From positions 1 through 50,055 of the forward strand of contig DAOVJY010000008.1 in the NCBI GenBank assembly GCA_030632085.1: 50,055 nucleotides of DNA, given 5' to 3'. The stretch's first letter is position 1, and every line of letters starts with the position of its first letter. The notes below the pieces were generated by a model. The model searched no databases, was not told where the DNA came from, and was given only the letters and a program-made list of their open reading frames with translations. This stretch comes from Candidatus Omnitrophota bacterium (GTDB taxonomy: Bacteria; Omnitrophota; Gorgyraeia; JAGLLT01). Positions 15,207-23,543 of the stretch are shown in pieces. The translations under genes were made by a program, and so were the position numbers.

Positions 15207-16016
15207 TCACCCTTGAGGAGGCATTTCAAATAAATCTTTAATTGATGTTTCATCCTCAACAACATCTTTGTGTTTATTAGCCGCATCTCTGTAGGCGCAA
15301 TAATCACAATCCTTCCCGGGCTTTGGAATAGAATCGCTACGTAAACAGTTGTATATCTCAATCAGAGTCTTATCTATCCAGGAGTCATCTCCTTTGTAAG
15401 AAAGCATATAGATATCAAATTCAAGCTTTTTATCAAACTTATCTTTATTGGCCAAACCATTACAGTAGACAAAATAAGCGGTAGGGTTAACCTTGAATCC
15501 GTTTTTCCTAAAAAGCCATTGATATATCTCCATTTGCCGCTTATATGCAATTTGCCAATCAGCATCTATTGATAACTCTTCGTTCTTAGATGTGCTTTTA
15601 TAATCAACAACAATAAGTTCTCCTTGCGGATTTATCCAGACATCATCAATGCCGCCGGTTATAAACAGGTTTGTTTGAGGGTGCAGGAAAGTTACACCGC
15701 CTCTTAAAGAATCGCGCCATTCATTCAGCTTCTTATGCTTCAGGGGAATAGCGTCAATACCGGCTTCCGTCATTAGAGGATGCGGCTCACCTTTTGCGCG
15801 GTATGAATCAAATTCGTTTTTAAGTAGGTTATCTACGGCTGAGTTTAACGCGAAAGGATATCCCGGAGGCTGCCCTGTACCTCTTTTTCTATCTAAATAG
15901 AAACAGCGGGGACAATTAATAAACAACTCTATCTTTGAGCGGCTAATGCGAAAGGGTGTGGTTGATGACGGATCATACAAATTTCTAGTTCTTTGCGGAT
16001 TATAATATTTTGACAT
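15207..16016 (-). CDS. PD-(D/E)XK nuclease, Cas4/RecB-like
   Basis: 269 aa. The nuclease core shows GGIDDVW (D124/D125), IVVDYKST (D138, K140) and a QMEIYQWL helix. Cysteine pairs C35-x2-C38 (NCPRC) and C237-x2-C240 (DCDYC) could hold a 4Fe-4S cluster, as in Cas4 and AddB. This family of stand-alone RecB-like nucleases acts on DNA ends. No CRISPR array or Cas partner is present, so a repair role is more likely. It lies 67 bases downstream of typA. Confidence 0.82.
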   Translation of the reverse strand: MSKYYNPQRTRNLYDPSSTTPFRISRSKIELFINCPRCFYLDRKRGTGQPPGYPFALNSAVDNLLKNEFDSYRAKGEPHPLMTEAGIDAIPLKHKKLNEWRDSLRGGVTFLHPQTNLFITGGIDDVWINPQGELIVVDYKSTSKNEELSIDADWQIAYKRQMEIYQWLFRKNGFKVNPTAYFVYCNGLANKDKFDKKLEFDIYMLSYKGDDSWIDKTLIEIYNCLRSDSIPKPGKDCDYCAYRDAANKHKDVVEDETSIKDLFEMPPQG

Positions 16017-16083
16017 AAATCTCTCCCTTGCATTTCTTTAATATAATCAAATTTCAAAATTATGAGCTATCCCGGATCTATTG

Positions 16084-17916
16084 CTATGATTGCGCGCGGC
16101 GGCTTATCCGCCTGCGATCTCCTTCTTTTAGGTGCAATTTCCGGAGCCTTACATTCTTGGAAGTTATCTCAACTAATTCATCATCCTCAATAAACTCAAG
16201 AGCGAACTCAATGGTCATTTGCCGAGGAGGTATAAGCGCAATGGCATCATCACTGCCTGAAGCGCGCATATTAGTTAATTTTTTTCCGCGTAAGGCGTTT
16301 ACAACCAGATCGGCCCCTTTGTTATTAACACCAATAATCATCCCCTCATATAATTTATCACCCGGTTTAACAAAAATCTCACCACGAGCCTGTAAATTAT
16401 AGAGCGCGTACGCCACCGCGGCGCCATCTCCATGTGAAATGAGAACACCCTTTTGGCGGCTAGGCAAAACTCCTTTAAAGGTTTGATATTCAAGAAAATT
16501 TTGATACATAACACCATTGCCTCGGGTCATCATAAGAAACTCGCTTCTAAACCCAATTAATGCCCTTGAGGCAATAATAAATTCCATACGGATGGCGCCC
16601 GAAGATGTTGTCTTTAAGTCACGCATTTGAGCCTTACGGGTTCCAAGCACCTGCATAACAACACCCTGATATTCATTTTCCACCTCGATTACCACCTCTT
16701 CAACAGGCTCGAGCGTTTGGCCACCCATTTTCTTCAAAATAACCTGCGGTTTGGAAACTTCTATCTCATAACCTTCTCGACGCATTGTTTCAATAAGAAT
16801 AGCAAGATGCAGTTCACCGCGGCCTGAAACCTTTAACCGTTCAGTCCCCGCGATATCCTCAACCTTGATGCCAACATTAATCATAGCCTCATGCTCAAGA
16901 CGCTCTCGTATATGCCGTGATGTTAAAAATCTGCCCCCATCTTTGCCCGCAAGAGGGCTCGTATTATGAGAAAAGTTCATAGAGATTGTAGGTTCATCTA
17001 TCTTAATAGCTGGCAGCCCTTTCGGCTCATCAGCACACGCAAGTGTCTCCCCAACCTCTACATCCTCTATCCCGGAAATCGATATAATATCTCCCGCTAC
17101 AGCCTCATTGACCTCAACGCGGCTAAGCCCGCGGTACTTCATAATCTTAGTTGCCTTGCTTTTGGTGATAGTCCCATCACGTTTGACAAGCGCTACAGAA
17201 TCCCCGACGCGGACAGACCCATGAAAAACCCGCCCTATGGCAATGCGCCCAACATAAAAGTCATGATCAAGCATTGTAATCAGCATCTGAAAAGGTAAAT
17301 CAGGATTGGCTATCGGCGGCAATACCCTATGCAGGATTGTCTCTAAAAGAGGCTTTATAGATTCTCTCGGCTCATCAAGATCAAGAGTCGCGTAACCATC
17401 CTTTCCTGAAGCGTAAACAATCGGAAAATCAAGCTGCTCATCGGAAGCGTTCAGCTCACAAAAAAGATCAAATGTCATATCCGCCACTTCATCCGGGCGG
17501 GCATGAGGGCGATCAAGCTTATTTATCACAAGTATTGGTTTTAAGTGTAACTCAAGTGACTTCTTCAAAACAAATTTAGTCTGCGGCATAGGCCCTTCAA
17601 AGGCGTCAACAAGAAGAAGTACGCCGTCAACCATCTTAAGAATGCGTTCAACCTCGCTGCCAAAGTCAGCATGCCCCGGCGTATCAACAATATTGAATTG
17701 CACACCTTTATATTGCAGAGAAGCATTTTTAGAAAGAATGGTAATGCCTCTTTCTTTCTCAATAGGATTTGAGTCCATTATGGCAACCTCACCATCTTTA
17801 AAGTCATAGGCTCCTGTATATTTAAGAAGAGCATCTACAAGGGTAGTCTTCCCGTGGTCAACGTGCGCTATAATTGCAATATTTCTTACATCTTTTCTTC
17901 TTTTTTGATTTGGCAT
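16084..17916 (-). CDS. typA: Ribosome-associated GTPase TypA/BipA
   Basis: 610 aa translational GTPase that helps ribosome assembly and stress adaptation. G1 AHVDHGKTT (17-25), switch II DTPGHADFG, NKLD for guanine, EF-Tu domain 2, two EF-G-like domains, and the BipA-specific C-terminal domain (LSHGDGAAVAYALYNLQARG, MIIGVNNKGADLVVN). Full length. GC content looks higher than in its neighbours, probably because of conservation and codon use. Confidence 0.96.
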   Translation of the reverse strand: MPNQKRRKDVRNIAIIAHVDHGKTTLVDALLKYTGAYDFKDGEVAIMDSNPIEKERGITILSKNASLQYKGVQFNIVDTPGHADFGSEVERILKMVDGVLLLVDAFEGPMPQTKFVLKKSLELHLKPILVINKLDRPHARPDEVADMTFDLFCELNASDEQLDFPIVYASGKDGYATLDLDEPRESIKPLLETILHRVLPPIANPDLPFQMLITMLDHDFYVGRIAIGRVFHGSVRVGDSVALVKRDGTITKSKATKIMKYRGLSRVEVNEAVAGDIISISGIEDVEVGETLACADEPKGLPAIKIDEPTISMNFSHNTSPLAGKDGGRFLTSRHIRERLEHEAMINVGIKVEDIAGTERLKVSGRGELHLAILIETMRREGYEIEVSKPQVILKKMGGQTLEPVEEVVIEVENEYQGVVMQVLGTRKAQMRDLKTTSSGAIRMEFIIASRALIGFRSEFLMMTRGNGVMYQNFLEYQTFKGVLPSRQKGVLISHGDGAAVAYALYNLQARGEIFVKPGDKLYEGMIIGVNNKGADLVVNALRGKKLTNMRASGSDDAIALIPPRQMTIEFALEFIEDDELVEITSKNVRLRKLHLKEGDRRRISRRAQS

Positions 17917-18000
17917 CTTCTTTTAGTTTTCCTTTTTGCAACAATTCCTCTGTTGTGCTAAAACCAACATACATAATCTTAGAAGTAAAAAACGCGGTCT

Positions 18001-18468
18001 TTAGCTCCCCAAGTTCTTAGCCCTTTTTATCATAAATTCTACGTTTTCATTTGCATTTATCGCTTTAATAGAAATATTTGGATGATTTGATTTCCACACT
18101 CTGAATATCTCATCAGCAAAGCCCTGGCCTACCATTTTAACTTTCTTAAAATCTAAAGTGATAATTTTAAATTTGTCAAGCCCGCTTACAATTCTTCTCG
18201 CTTGAGATCTGGAAATATATCGTGATTCCATTTTATAAAGTCTTATCGTCACAGTGGTTTTGCTAAATTCAAAAGACGAATCCGTATATTGACGAAAAAT
18301 CTTATTGAGATTTTCCTTAGAATTTAAAGCTATGGAAAAATTTACTTTCGTTCCTAATACTTCTTTTATATCGTTTATGAATATGTCACTTAAGAGGTTA
18401 TTGAAAATTAATTTTTTTCGTGATCCATTTATTATAAATATGTCCGCTATTTTTAATGTTGTCAACAA
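18001..18468 (-). CDS. DUF4325 (STAS-like) protein
   Basis: 155 aa. The C-terminal half (about 85-155) matches the STAS-like DUF4325 domain: YISRSQARRIVSGLDKFKII, LDFKKVKMVGQGFADEIFRV and a last helix FMIKRA. Such domains occur with histidine-kinase-like ATPases and may act as switch proteins. The N-terminal part is not recognised. The start is uncertain: the earliest start codons are TTG at 18468 and 18465, with no good ribosome site next to them; a GAGGT lies further upstream. Confidence 0.7.
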   Translation of the reverse strand: MLTTLKIADIFIINGSRKKLIFNNLLSDIFINDIKEVLGTKVNFSIALNSKENLNKIFRQYTDSSFEFSKTTVTIRLYKMESRYISRSQARRIVSGLDKFKIITLDFKKVKMVGQGFADEIFRVWKSNHPNISIKAINANENVEFMIKRAKNLGS

Positions 18469-18508
18469 GTTATAAACAACAAATACCTCATAAATTGTTT
18501 ACCACTTT

Positions 18509-18537
18509 AGTATAAATTAAAGAATAAGAGTTATCAA
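18509..18537 (-). promoter_or_regulatory. Promoter before the DUF4325 gene
   Basis: -35 TTGATA (18537-18532), a 17-base spacer, -10 TATACT (18514-18509). Confidence 0.55.
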
Positions 18538-18544
18538 CTTTTCG

Positions 18545-19162
18545 TCAACCACGAAAAGGTTTGGGATAATCACCTGGCTCCTCACCAAATTTCTCAAGAG
18601 CCATACCGATTTCTCTTAGCATCTGCTCGGTATAATTGCCAGCTAAACCCCAGCCATAGTCAGGCCCTTTTCTGTCGCCTTCTTCTAGGTAGCCTTTTTC
18701 TTGGTTAAAAGCTGCCCACAGAGATTCAATGGACCTTTTATCACCAATGCTTCCCAGAGCATGTGCAGCTGTTCCCCGAAAAGTCCGATATTTTACATTA
18801 ACAAGAATATAATCTAGAGCCGGAGCCGCCCTCTCATCTTTAATCTTACCCAATAAAAGTATAAGATTGCATGCATCAGACCAAACAGGGTCTTGCCTTG
18901 AAGGTTTACTGTTATAAATCTCAAATATTCTTTCAATAATCATAGGAACTGCCGGTTTACCTATTTTAAGAAGTTTAGTGCGGTCGTTTTTTGCAATTGC
19001 CTGTTTAATTATATTCTCTTGCCGAGCTGTAAGCTCTTCTTTAGGGATTAAGTCTTTTTCAGGACTTGTATCACAGCCTATGATTGCAGACGCAAATAGT
19101 AATATAAAACTTATAATACCTAAAAAGAATGCTGCGTAATGTCTTATTTTTTTGATTTTCAT
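18545..19162 (-). CDS. HEAT-repeat lipoprotein
   Basis: 205 aa. A signal segment (about 8-29) ends in a lipobox-like AIIGC with Cys30. HEAT-like helices follow (LLKIGKPAVPMIIERIFEIY, LLGKIKDERAAPALDYIL, TAAHALGSIGDKRSIESLWA). It is probably an envelope protein-binding scaffold. It starts directly after the Bax-inhibitor-like gene with no gap. Function unknown. Confidence 0.7.
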   Translation of the reverse strand: MKIKKIRHYAAFFLGIISFILLFASAIIGCDTSPEKDLIPKEELTARQENIIKQAIAKNDRTKLLKIGKPAVPMIIERIFEIYNSKPSRQDPVWSDACNLILLLGKIKDERAAPALDYILVNVKYRTFRGTAAHALGSIGDKRSIESLWAAFNQEKGYLEEGDRKGPDYGWGLAGNYTEQMLREIGMALEKFGEEPGDYPKPFRG

Positions 19163-19837
19163 TTATTTCCTTCTGCCCATAATGCTTAATATCCTGATAA
19201 AGAGGTTAATAATATCTATATATAAAGCCGCGGCACTATCTACCGCATTATCAACTGTTTTAGGTATTTTATTAGCCCTGGCCCAGTCAAATCCAATATA
19301 CCCACAAAATATTAAAGCCACTATCCAGTCAGTAACGGTAAAAATCATCTTAAAGAAGAAACTGCCTATAATCTCGGCTATAATAACGGCAATTAATGAA
19401 ATAAATAGCACAGGAGCCAACTTCTCAAAAAAAGCCGGATAAGTTACGCCTAATATCATCATAATAGCCGTTACCATACCGGTGACCACCATAGCATTAA
19501 TAACTAAATCGGGAGCATATTGATTGACTATAATATTAATTACAAAACCAAAAGGTACTACTACGAAGTTATAACCTAAAAAACTCACAAGAGGGTTAAA
19601 AGATTTAGAAAAAAGAAAAACACCAAAAAAAGCGCAAGCAAAATAACCTAAAAGAAATATTATGGGATGAATTTTAGTCAAAGATGAAACCGGCACATTT
19701 TTTACTATAAGCCAGTTAACAAAAAATCCCCAACAGAGAACTAAACCTATAATTAGATTATAAATATTTGAGCTTATTTCACCACCTGATGATTCGCTGT
19801 AAGTTCTGTTAAATACATTGCTTTTTGTATTAAACAT
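19163..19837 (-). CDS. Bax inhibitor-1/YccA family membrane protein
   Basis: 224 aa with about seven membrane helices. The C-terminal signature DNAVDSAAALYIDIINLFIR and the acidic FDWARA loop are typical of UPF0005/BI-1 proteins, which include pH-sensitive calcium leak channels and FtsH-associated YccA. It lies three bases after osmC and is contiguous with the lipoprotein gene. Confidence 0.88.
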   Translation of the reverse strand: MFNTKSNVFNRTYSESSGGEISSNIYNLIIGLVLCWGFFVNWLIVKNVPVSSLTKIHPIIFLLGYFACAFFGVFLFSKSFNPLVSFLGYNFVVVPFGFVINIIVNQYAPDLVINAMVVTGMVTAIMMILGVTYPAFFEKLAPVLFISLIAVIIAEIIGSFFFKMIFTVTDWIVALIFCGYIGFDWARANKIPKTVDNAVDSAAALYIDIINLFIRILSIMGRRK

Positions 19838-19840
19838 TTC

Positions 19841-20251
19841 TTATAATCCTTCAGTTATCAATTCTGTCCCTATTTTAATACCGGCCTTCTCAAAAATAAG
19901 ACTTACAGGACAGATATCCATAGTCTTCTTTAATATTCTCTCAAGTTTTTCTTTGGGAGCATCTGACTTTATATTTACTTTAGCTTTTGCTGAGATAATT
20001 ATCTTTTCATTTTTAGGCTTATCGGCATTAACTTCAACTTCAAGCTTTATATACTGAATACCTGAATTAGTAGCTACTATGGCAAATACCGCAGAAATAC
20101 ATCCAGCCAAGCTCATAACCATCAAGTCTAAAGCTGTTGGGCCCTGATTTGCACCTTTTAAACTTTCAGGTAAATCAATAATTACCTCATGTCCCCGGCC
20201 GTTATCAATTTTAAACTTATATCCATCAATTAATTCTGCTTTCGCGATCAT
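19841..20251 (-). CDS. OsmC/Ohr-family peroxiredoxin-like protein
   Basis: 136 aa. The two redox cysteines of the family are present: Cys51 (MSLAGCISAV) and Cys114 (MDICPVSLIF), with GPTALDLM before the first. OsmC-like proteins reduce organic hydroperoxides. The neighbours are oxidative-stress genes. Confidence 0.88.
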   Translation of the reverse strand: MIAKAELIDGYKFKIDNGRGHEVIIDLPESLKGANQGPTALDLMVMSLAGCISAVFAIVATNSGIQYIKLEVEVNADKPKNEKIIISAKAKVNIKSDAPKEKLERILKKTMDICPVSLIFEKAGIKIGTELITEGL

Positions 20252-20281
20252 CCTAAATCTCCTTATGTATTATAGGTTGTT

Positions 20282-20779
20282 TTAATGAGCCTTAGTAAGC
20301 TTCTTCATCTTATTCCAGTCGAACTTCTTGGCTATTTCTAAAGCTTCTTTATCATCACAACCCGTAAAAGAAACTATAAAGTAGGCTCCGGAGCCGGAAG
20401 TTTTATTAAGATAAACTATTATAGAGCCGGTATTATTTACCTTATCAAGCTGAGTAGTCACATCAAAACCATTTATCTTTTGAGTATTCATTTTCAAGGT
20501 AGAGGAATTCATTTCAATACTCGTCTGGCCGGCTATCATCATCTCGCTGCCAATCATAACCATGGCGGTTAATTCTTTGTTGCCTTTATTATAAACGCGT
20601 GAGGCTGTAACCATGTTCATACCGGGCATAATAAAATCCACGCCTTCGGCCTTATCAGCTTTCCAGCCGGATAAATTAACCAGGGTTGGTAACAAAGAAG
20701 TATAAACCTCTGCCTGAACGCCGCTTAAAAAACAAAAAACACAAACCAAGATTAAAACTAAAGCTGATACTTTTCTCAT
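20282..20779 (-). CDS. Secreted protein of unknown function
   Basis: 165 aa with a clear signal peptide (cleavage near VQAEVY, residue 24). The mature part is a compact alpha/beta chain (LSGWKADKAEGVDFIMPGMN, TTQLDKVNNTGSIIVYLN, AYFIVSFTGCDDKEALEIAK). I do not recognise a family. It lies 14 bases after the superoxide reductase gene. Confidence 0.6.
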   Translation of the reverse strand: MRKVSALVLILVCVFCFLSGVQAEVYTSLLPTLVNLSGWKADKAEGVDFIMPGMNMVTASRVYNKGNKELTAMVMIGSEMMIAGQTSIEMNSSTLKMNTQKINGFDVTTQLDKVNNTGSIIVYLNKTSGSGAYFIVSFTGCDDKEALEIAKKFDWNKMKKLTKAH

Positions 20780-20793
20780 ATTACTCTTCTCCC

Positions 20794-21237
20794 TTAAATT
20801 TCGGCTTCACTCATCCAATTACCATGTTTATTACAGAATTCAACCACGGTCAATGTGCCCTTAGCGTTGTCCTTAAGATGTAAAGATGCCGCTGGATTAA
20901 GCGCCCGGGGAGTAAGTTTTACTCTTGAGATAAACTCTTTATTTAGATAGAAATCTATGTGGACAATATAATGGTTCTCCTCCATAGGATGCTTAATTTC
21001 ACCCACCTTAACGTGAACATCATGGCAATCCTCAACTAAATCACACTTCAGCGCTATAGCTATAACCGGGATATGTTTTTTCTCAAGTTCGTTTAAGTTG
21101 TTTATATCTTCGGGTTCTTTAATGGCATCTGCCTTTTCTTCAAAGGCTGTCTTAGTAGCATGGCAGACCGGGCAGTACTCGGGAGCTTTCCCGTTTATTG
21201 AAATATAACCGCATGCTTTACAGACATGGCCGATCAT
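20794..21237 (-). CDS. Superoxide reductase with N-terminal rubredoxin-like domain
   Basis: 147 aa. Residues 1-28 form a rubredoxin-like knuckle of the rubrerythrin type (C6-x2-C9, C22-x2-C25). Residues about 45-147 are a neelaredoxin-type iron centre with ligands H55, H83, H89, C135 and H138 (KKHIPVI, HPMEENHYI, FCNKHGNW). It would reduce superoxide to peroxide. The residue equal to the catalytic Glu two places before the first His is Lys53, an oddity also known in some active members. A strong AAGGAGG site precedes the start, right after a REP-like repeat. Confidence 0.9.
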   Translation of the reverse strand: MIGHVCKACGYISINGKAPEYCPVCHATKTAFEEKADAIKEPEDINNLNELEKKHIPVIAIALKCDLVEDCHDVHVKVGEIKHPMEENHYIVHIDFYLNKEFISRVKLTPRALNPAASLHLKDNAKGTLTVVEFCNKHGNWMSEAEI

Positions 21238-21250
21238 AATTACCTCCTTA

Positions 21251-21274
21251 TAATTAGGGACACATCCTAATTTA
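21251..21274. repeat. RAYT2-associated repeat, downstream copy
   Basis: AATTAGG-GACACAT-CCTAATT forms a perfect 7-bp hairpin. A related half copy, TAATTAGGAACACATC (21294-21309), encodes the last residues and stop of RAYT2. It is inverted relative to the copy at 22005. Confidence 0.8.
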
Positions 21275-21291
21275 TACTTTTATTTTCTTTA

Positions 21292-21966
21292 TTAATTAGG
21301 AACACATCTTTTTGGTCTTCCGACAGATTTTGATATGAAGTTTACGTTAAAAGTACTTGATATCCAATTTAAAAACTTCTGTGTTCCAATTGGTTTTCCC
21401 TTGTACGTATTTTTTTCTATAATATTAATGTCTTCTTTTTTTTCTTCTAAATTCAAAAAATTTACATATTCATCTTTTGTTGTAAATTCGTTATAAATAG
21501 GTACGATAAAATCAGATTTTTTATATCCCGCATTATATACTCCACTAGACCATTTATAGTCTATTGGATTTACCACAACGCCGGCTCTAACTGGATTGCG
21601 TTCTATATATCTACACACGGTAAGTAAATAGACCTCTGTGTCTACTACTGAAGAGTGAAATCTGCATTCCCATAACCTGCCTGTTCTTTTATATTTTCTG
21701 TTAACATACTGGGTATATGTAAGACTTATTTTTTGCATCATCTTGGCAAGTGAATTTTCACGTTTCGGAATAGATAAGATATGCACATGGTTGGACATCA
21801 GGCAATAAGCACATACCTGACAATGACACTCTTTGCTATATTTTTTTAATAAATCCAGATAAACGTATTTATCTTTATCATTAAAAAATATAGCCTGCTT
21901 ATTATTCCCTCTTTGGATTATATGGTGGGGATATCCTGTAGCTACTATTCTTGCTATGCGTGGCAT
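21292..21966 (-). mobile_element. REP-associated tyrosine transposase RAYT2 (CDS)
   Basis: 224 aa Y1 transposase of the widespread MPRIARIVxxGxPHHxxQRG branch. HUH motif H60-V-H62 (SNHVHIL); catalytic Tyr84 (SLTYTQYVN); RLWECRFHSSVVD and YIERNPVRAGVV signatures; tail VGRPKRCVPN. GGGACACATCC-type repeats lie on both sides in inverted orientation, giving an element of about 770 bp. It interrupts a redox cluster between rubrerythrin and superoxide reductase. The ATG follows a perfect consensus promoter by six bases, so the message should be leaderless. Confidence 0.93.
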
Positions 21967-21972
21967 ATGAAA

Positions 21973-22001
21973 ATTATATCATCGACAGTTTTATCTGTCA
22001 A
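21973..22001 (-). promoter_or_regulatory. Consensus promoter of RAYT2 with dyad in the spacer
   Basis: -35 TTGACA (22001-21996), a 17-base spacer, -10 TATAAT (21978-21973). The dyad GACAG-N6-CTGTC (21984-21999) overlaps the -35 and spacer and could bind a repressor. Confidence 0.8.
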
Positions 22002-22025
22002 GAAAATTGGGATGTGTCCCTAATT
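22002..22025. repeat. RAYT2-associated repeat, upstream copy
   Basis: AAAATTGGGATGTGTCCCTA and flank. It overlaps the rubrerythrin stop codon. 24 bases are identical to the solo copy at 24616-24639. Confidence 0.85.
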
Positions 22026-22602
22026 AATAATTCTCGCTTAATAACTCATAATAACTCTGAGGATGCGAACAAGCCGGGCAAACCTTAGGCGCTTCAGCCC
22101 CTTTATGAATATAACCACAGTTGCGGCATTTCCATTTGACTATTTTGCCTTTCTTAAAAACTGTCTTGTTTTTTATATTGTCTGCCAACTTTCTGTATCG
22201 CTTTTCATGTTCTTCTTCAACTTCAGCTATTTCCTTAAAGGTAGAAGCTATTTCATCAAAGCCCTCTTTTCTGGCTATTTTCTCAGCATTTTTATAAAGC
22301 ATGGACCATTCCAGTTTTTCACCGGCGGCGGCCGCTTCTAAATTCTCCAACGTTTTTTCGATAACCCCGGCCGGATAAGAAGCGATAATTTCAACTTCTC
22401 CCCCTTTTAAATATTTAAAAAACATTTTAGCGTGTTCTTTTTCATTATCGGCCGTTTCTAAAAATATGGCGGAAATCTGCTCGTAACCTTCTTTTTTAGC
22501 CGCACCGGCAAAATAAGTATATCTGTTTCTGGCCTGCGATTCACCCGCAAAAGACGCGAGTAAGTTTTTCTCCGTTTCAGTTCCTTTTATATTTTTAAAC
22601 AT
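22024..22602 (-). CDS. rbr: Rubrerythrin
   Basis: 192 aa diiron peroxidase of anaerobes. A ferritin-like four-helix domain (about 1-140) holds the ligand motifs FAGESQARNRYTYF, ADNEKEHAKMFFKYL and EVEEEHEKRY. The C-terminal rubredoxin domain has CRNC (CxxC) and CPAC. It would reduce hydrogen peroxide with electrons from a rubredoxin or flavin reductase; a suitable reductase lies two genes upstream. Confidence 0.95.
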   Translation of the reverse strand: MFKNIKGTETEKNLLASFAGESQARNRYTYFAGAAKKEGYEQISAIFLETADNEKEHAKMFFKYLKGGEVEIIASYPAGVIEKTLENLEAAAAGEKLEWSMLYKNAEKIARKEGFDEIASTFKEIAEVEEEHEKRYRKLADNIKNKTVFKKGKIVKWKCRNCGYIHKGAEAPKVCPACSHPQSYYELLSENY

Positions 22603-22617
22603 TTATTTTCCTCCTTT

Positions 22618-22797
22618 TTAATATTTTGATACTTGAGTTATCTTTTGCTCAATAAATTCTTTGTGTTTTATTTCTTCCTCTAGAAGCATCTTAAAAATAT
22701 CCTTTACTTCAGGATGCCGCTTTATGAAACGGCTATACAGTTTTATACTTTCTTTTTCTTTTAATAAAGCTAATTCTAAAACCTCAACCGGCCCCAT
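22618..22797 (-). CDS. 59-residue half-ferritin
   Basis: Small gene with start ATG at 22797 behind a GAGGAG site. The protein is a two-helix ferritin-like unit: ELALLKEKESIKLYSRFI, then FKMLLEEEIKHKEFIEQK with an ExxH metal motif. A full ferritin-like domain needs four helices, so it would have to dimerise. It lies 15 bases before rubrerythrin and 12 bases after the flavin reductase gene. No encapsulin gene is visible. A peroxide or iron role is inferred. Confidence 0.8.
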   Translation of the reverse strand: MGPVEVLELALLKEKESIKLYSRFIKRHPEVKDIFKMLLEEEIKHKEFIEQKITQVSKY

Positions 22798-22809
22798 ATC
22801 AACTCCTCT

Positions 22810-23517
22810 TTAATATCCGGCAAAATTCTCTGTAAATATTGCCTCTTTTTTTAAATTTAAATCATCGGTTATTATCTTTTTCATTGATGTTACCATGCCA
22901 GGCGGCCCACAAATATAAAATTTCCTTTCTTTGTAATCAGGTAGGCATTCTTTTATCATCTCTGAGTCAATAATACCACAACGGCCTTTCCACTCAGAAT
23001 CAGCTTTGGAAAGAATATGCTCTATTTTCAATTTATCATACTCTTCCCGCATCTTATCAAAATCTTCCTTAAAAGCAATATCAGCCCGGGTCATATTGGC
23101 ATATATCAAATGTACGTCAGTCCCGAACTTTTTATTAATAATATACTTAACCATGCTTCTTATGGGCGTAATCCCGATACCGCCTGATAAATATGCTATT
23201 TTTTCAAACTCTCCTCCAAAGATGAACTTTCCAAAGGGATACTTAATTATCAATTCATTATCTTCCCGCAACTCATCCAGGGCTTTCGAAAAATCGCTTT
23301 CGGTTAGCTTTTTAGTGAATTCCAGATAACCTTCTTCAGTCGGAGAATTAGAAATAGAAAGCCATCTGGTATAATTTTTATTATTCGGTTTTAGAATAAC
23401 CCGCATAAACTGACCCGCCTTAAAGAATTTGATATTATCATGAAAAACTCTGATACTTTTTACATTGTGAGTTCTTTTAATAACTTCTTTTACTTTTACG
23501 GCAACTTCTTCAGGCAC
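22810..23517 (-). CDS. FAD/NAD(P)-binding ferredoxin reductase-like protein
   Basis: 235 aa. FAD domain: RWLSISNSPTEEGYLEF (RxxSxxx[ST] variant). NAD(P) domain: YLSGGIGITPIRSMVKYI and FYICGPPGMV; C-terminal ENFAGY. No 2Fe-2S domain is fused. The start is GTG. It probably feeds electrons from NAD(P)H to rubrerythrin or superoxide reductase, given the operon. Confidence 0.88.
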   Translation of the reverse strand: MPEEVAVKVKEVIKRTHNVKSIRVFHDNIKFFKAGQFMRVILKPNNKNYTRWLSISNSPTEEGYLEFTKKLTESDFSKALDELREDNELIIKYPFGKFIFGGEFEKIAYLSGGIGITPIRSMVKYIINKKFGTDVHLIYANMTRADIAFKEDFDKMREEYDKLKIEHILSKADSEWKGRCGIIDSEMIKECLPDYKERKFYICGPPGMVTSMKKIITDDLNLKKEAIFTENFAGY

Positions 23518-23543
23518 TTATCTCTCTTTTTAATTAGTTAAAA

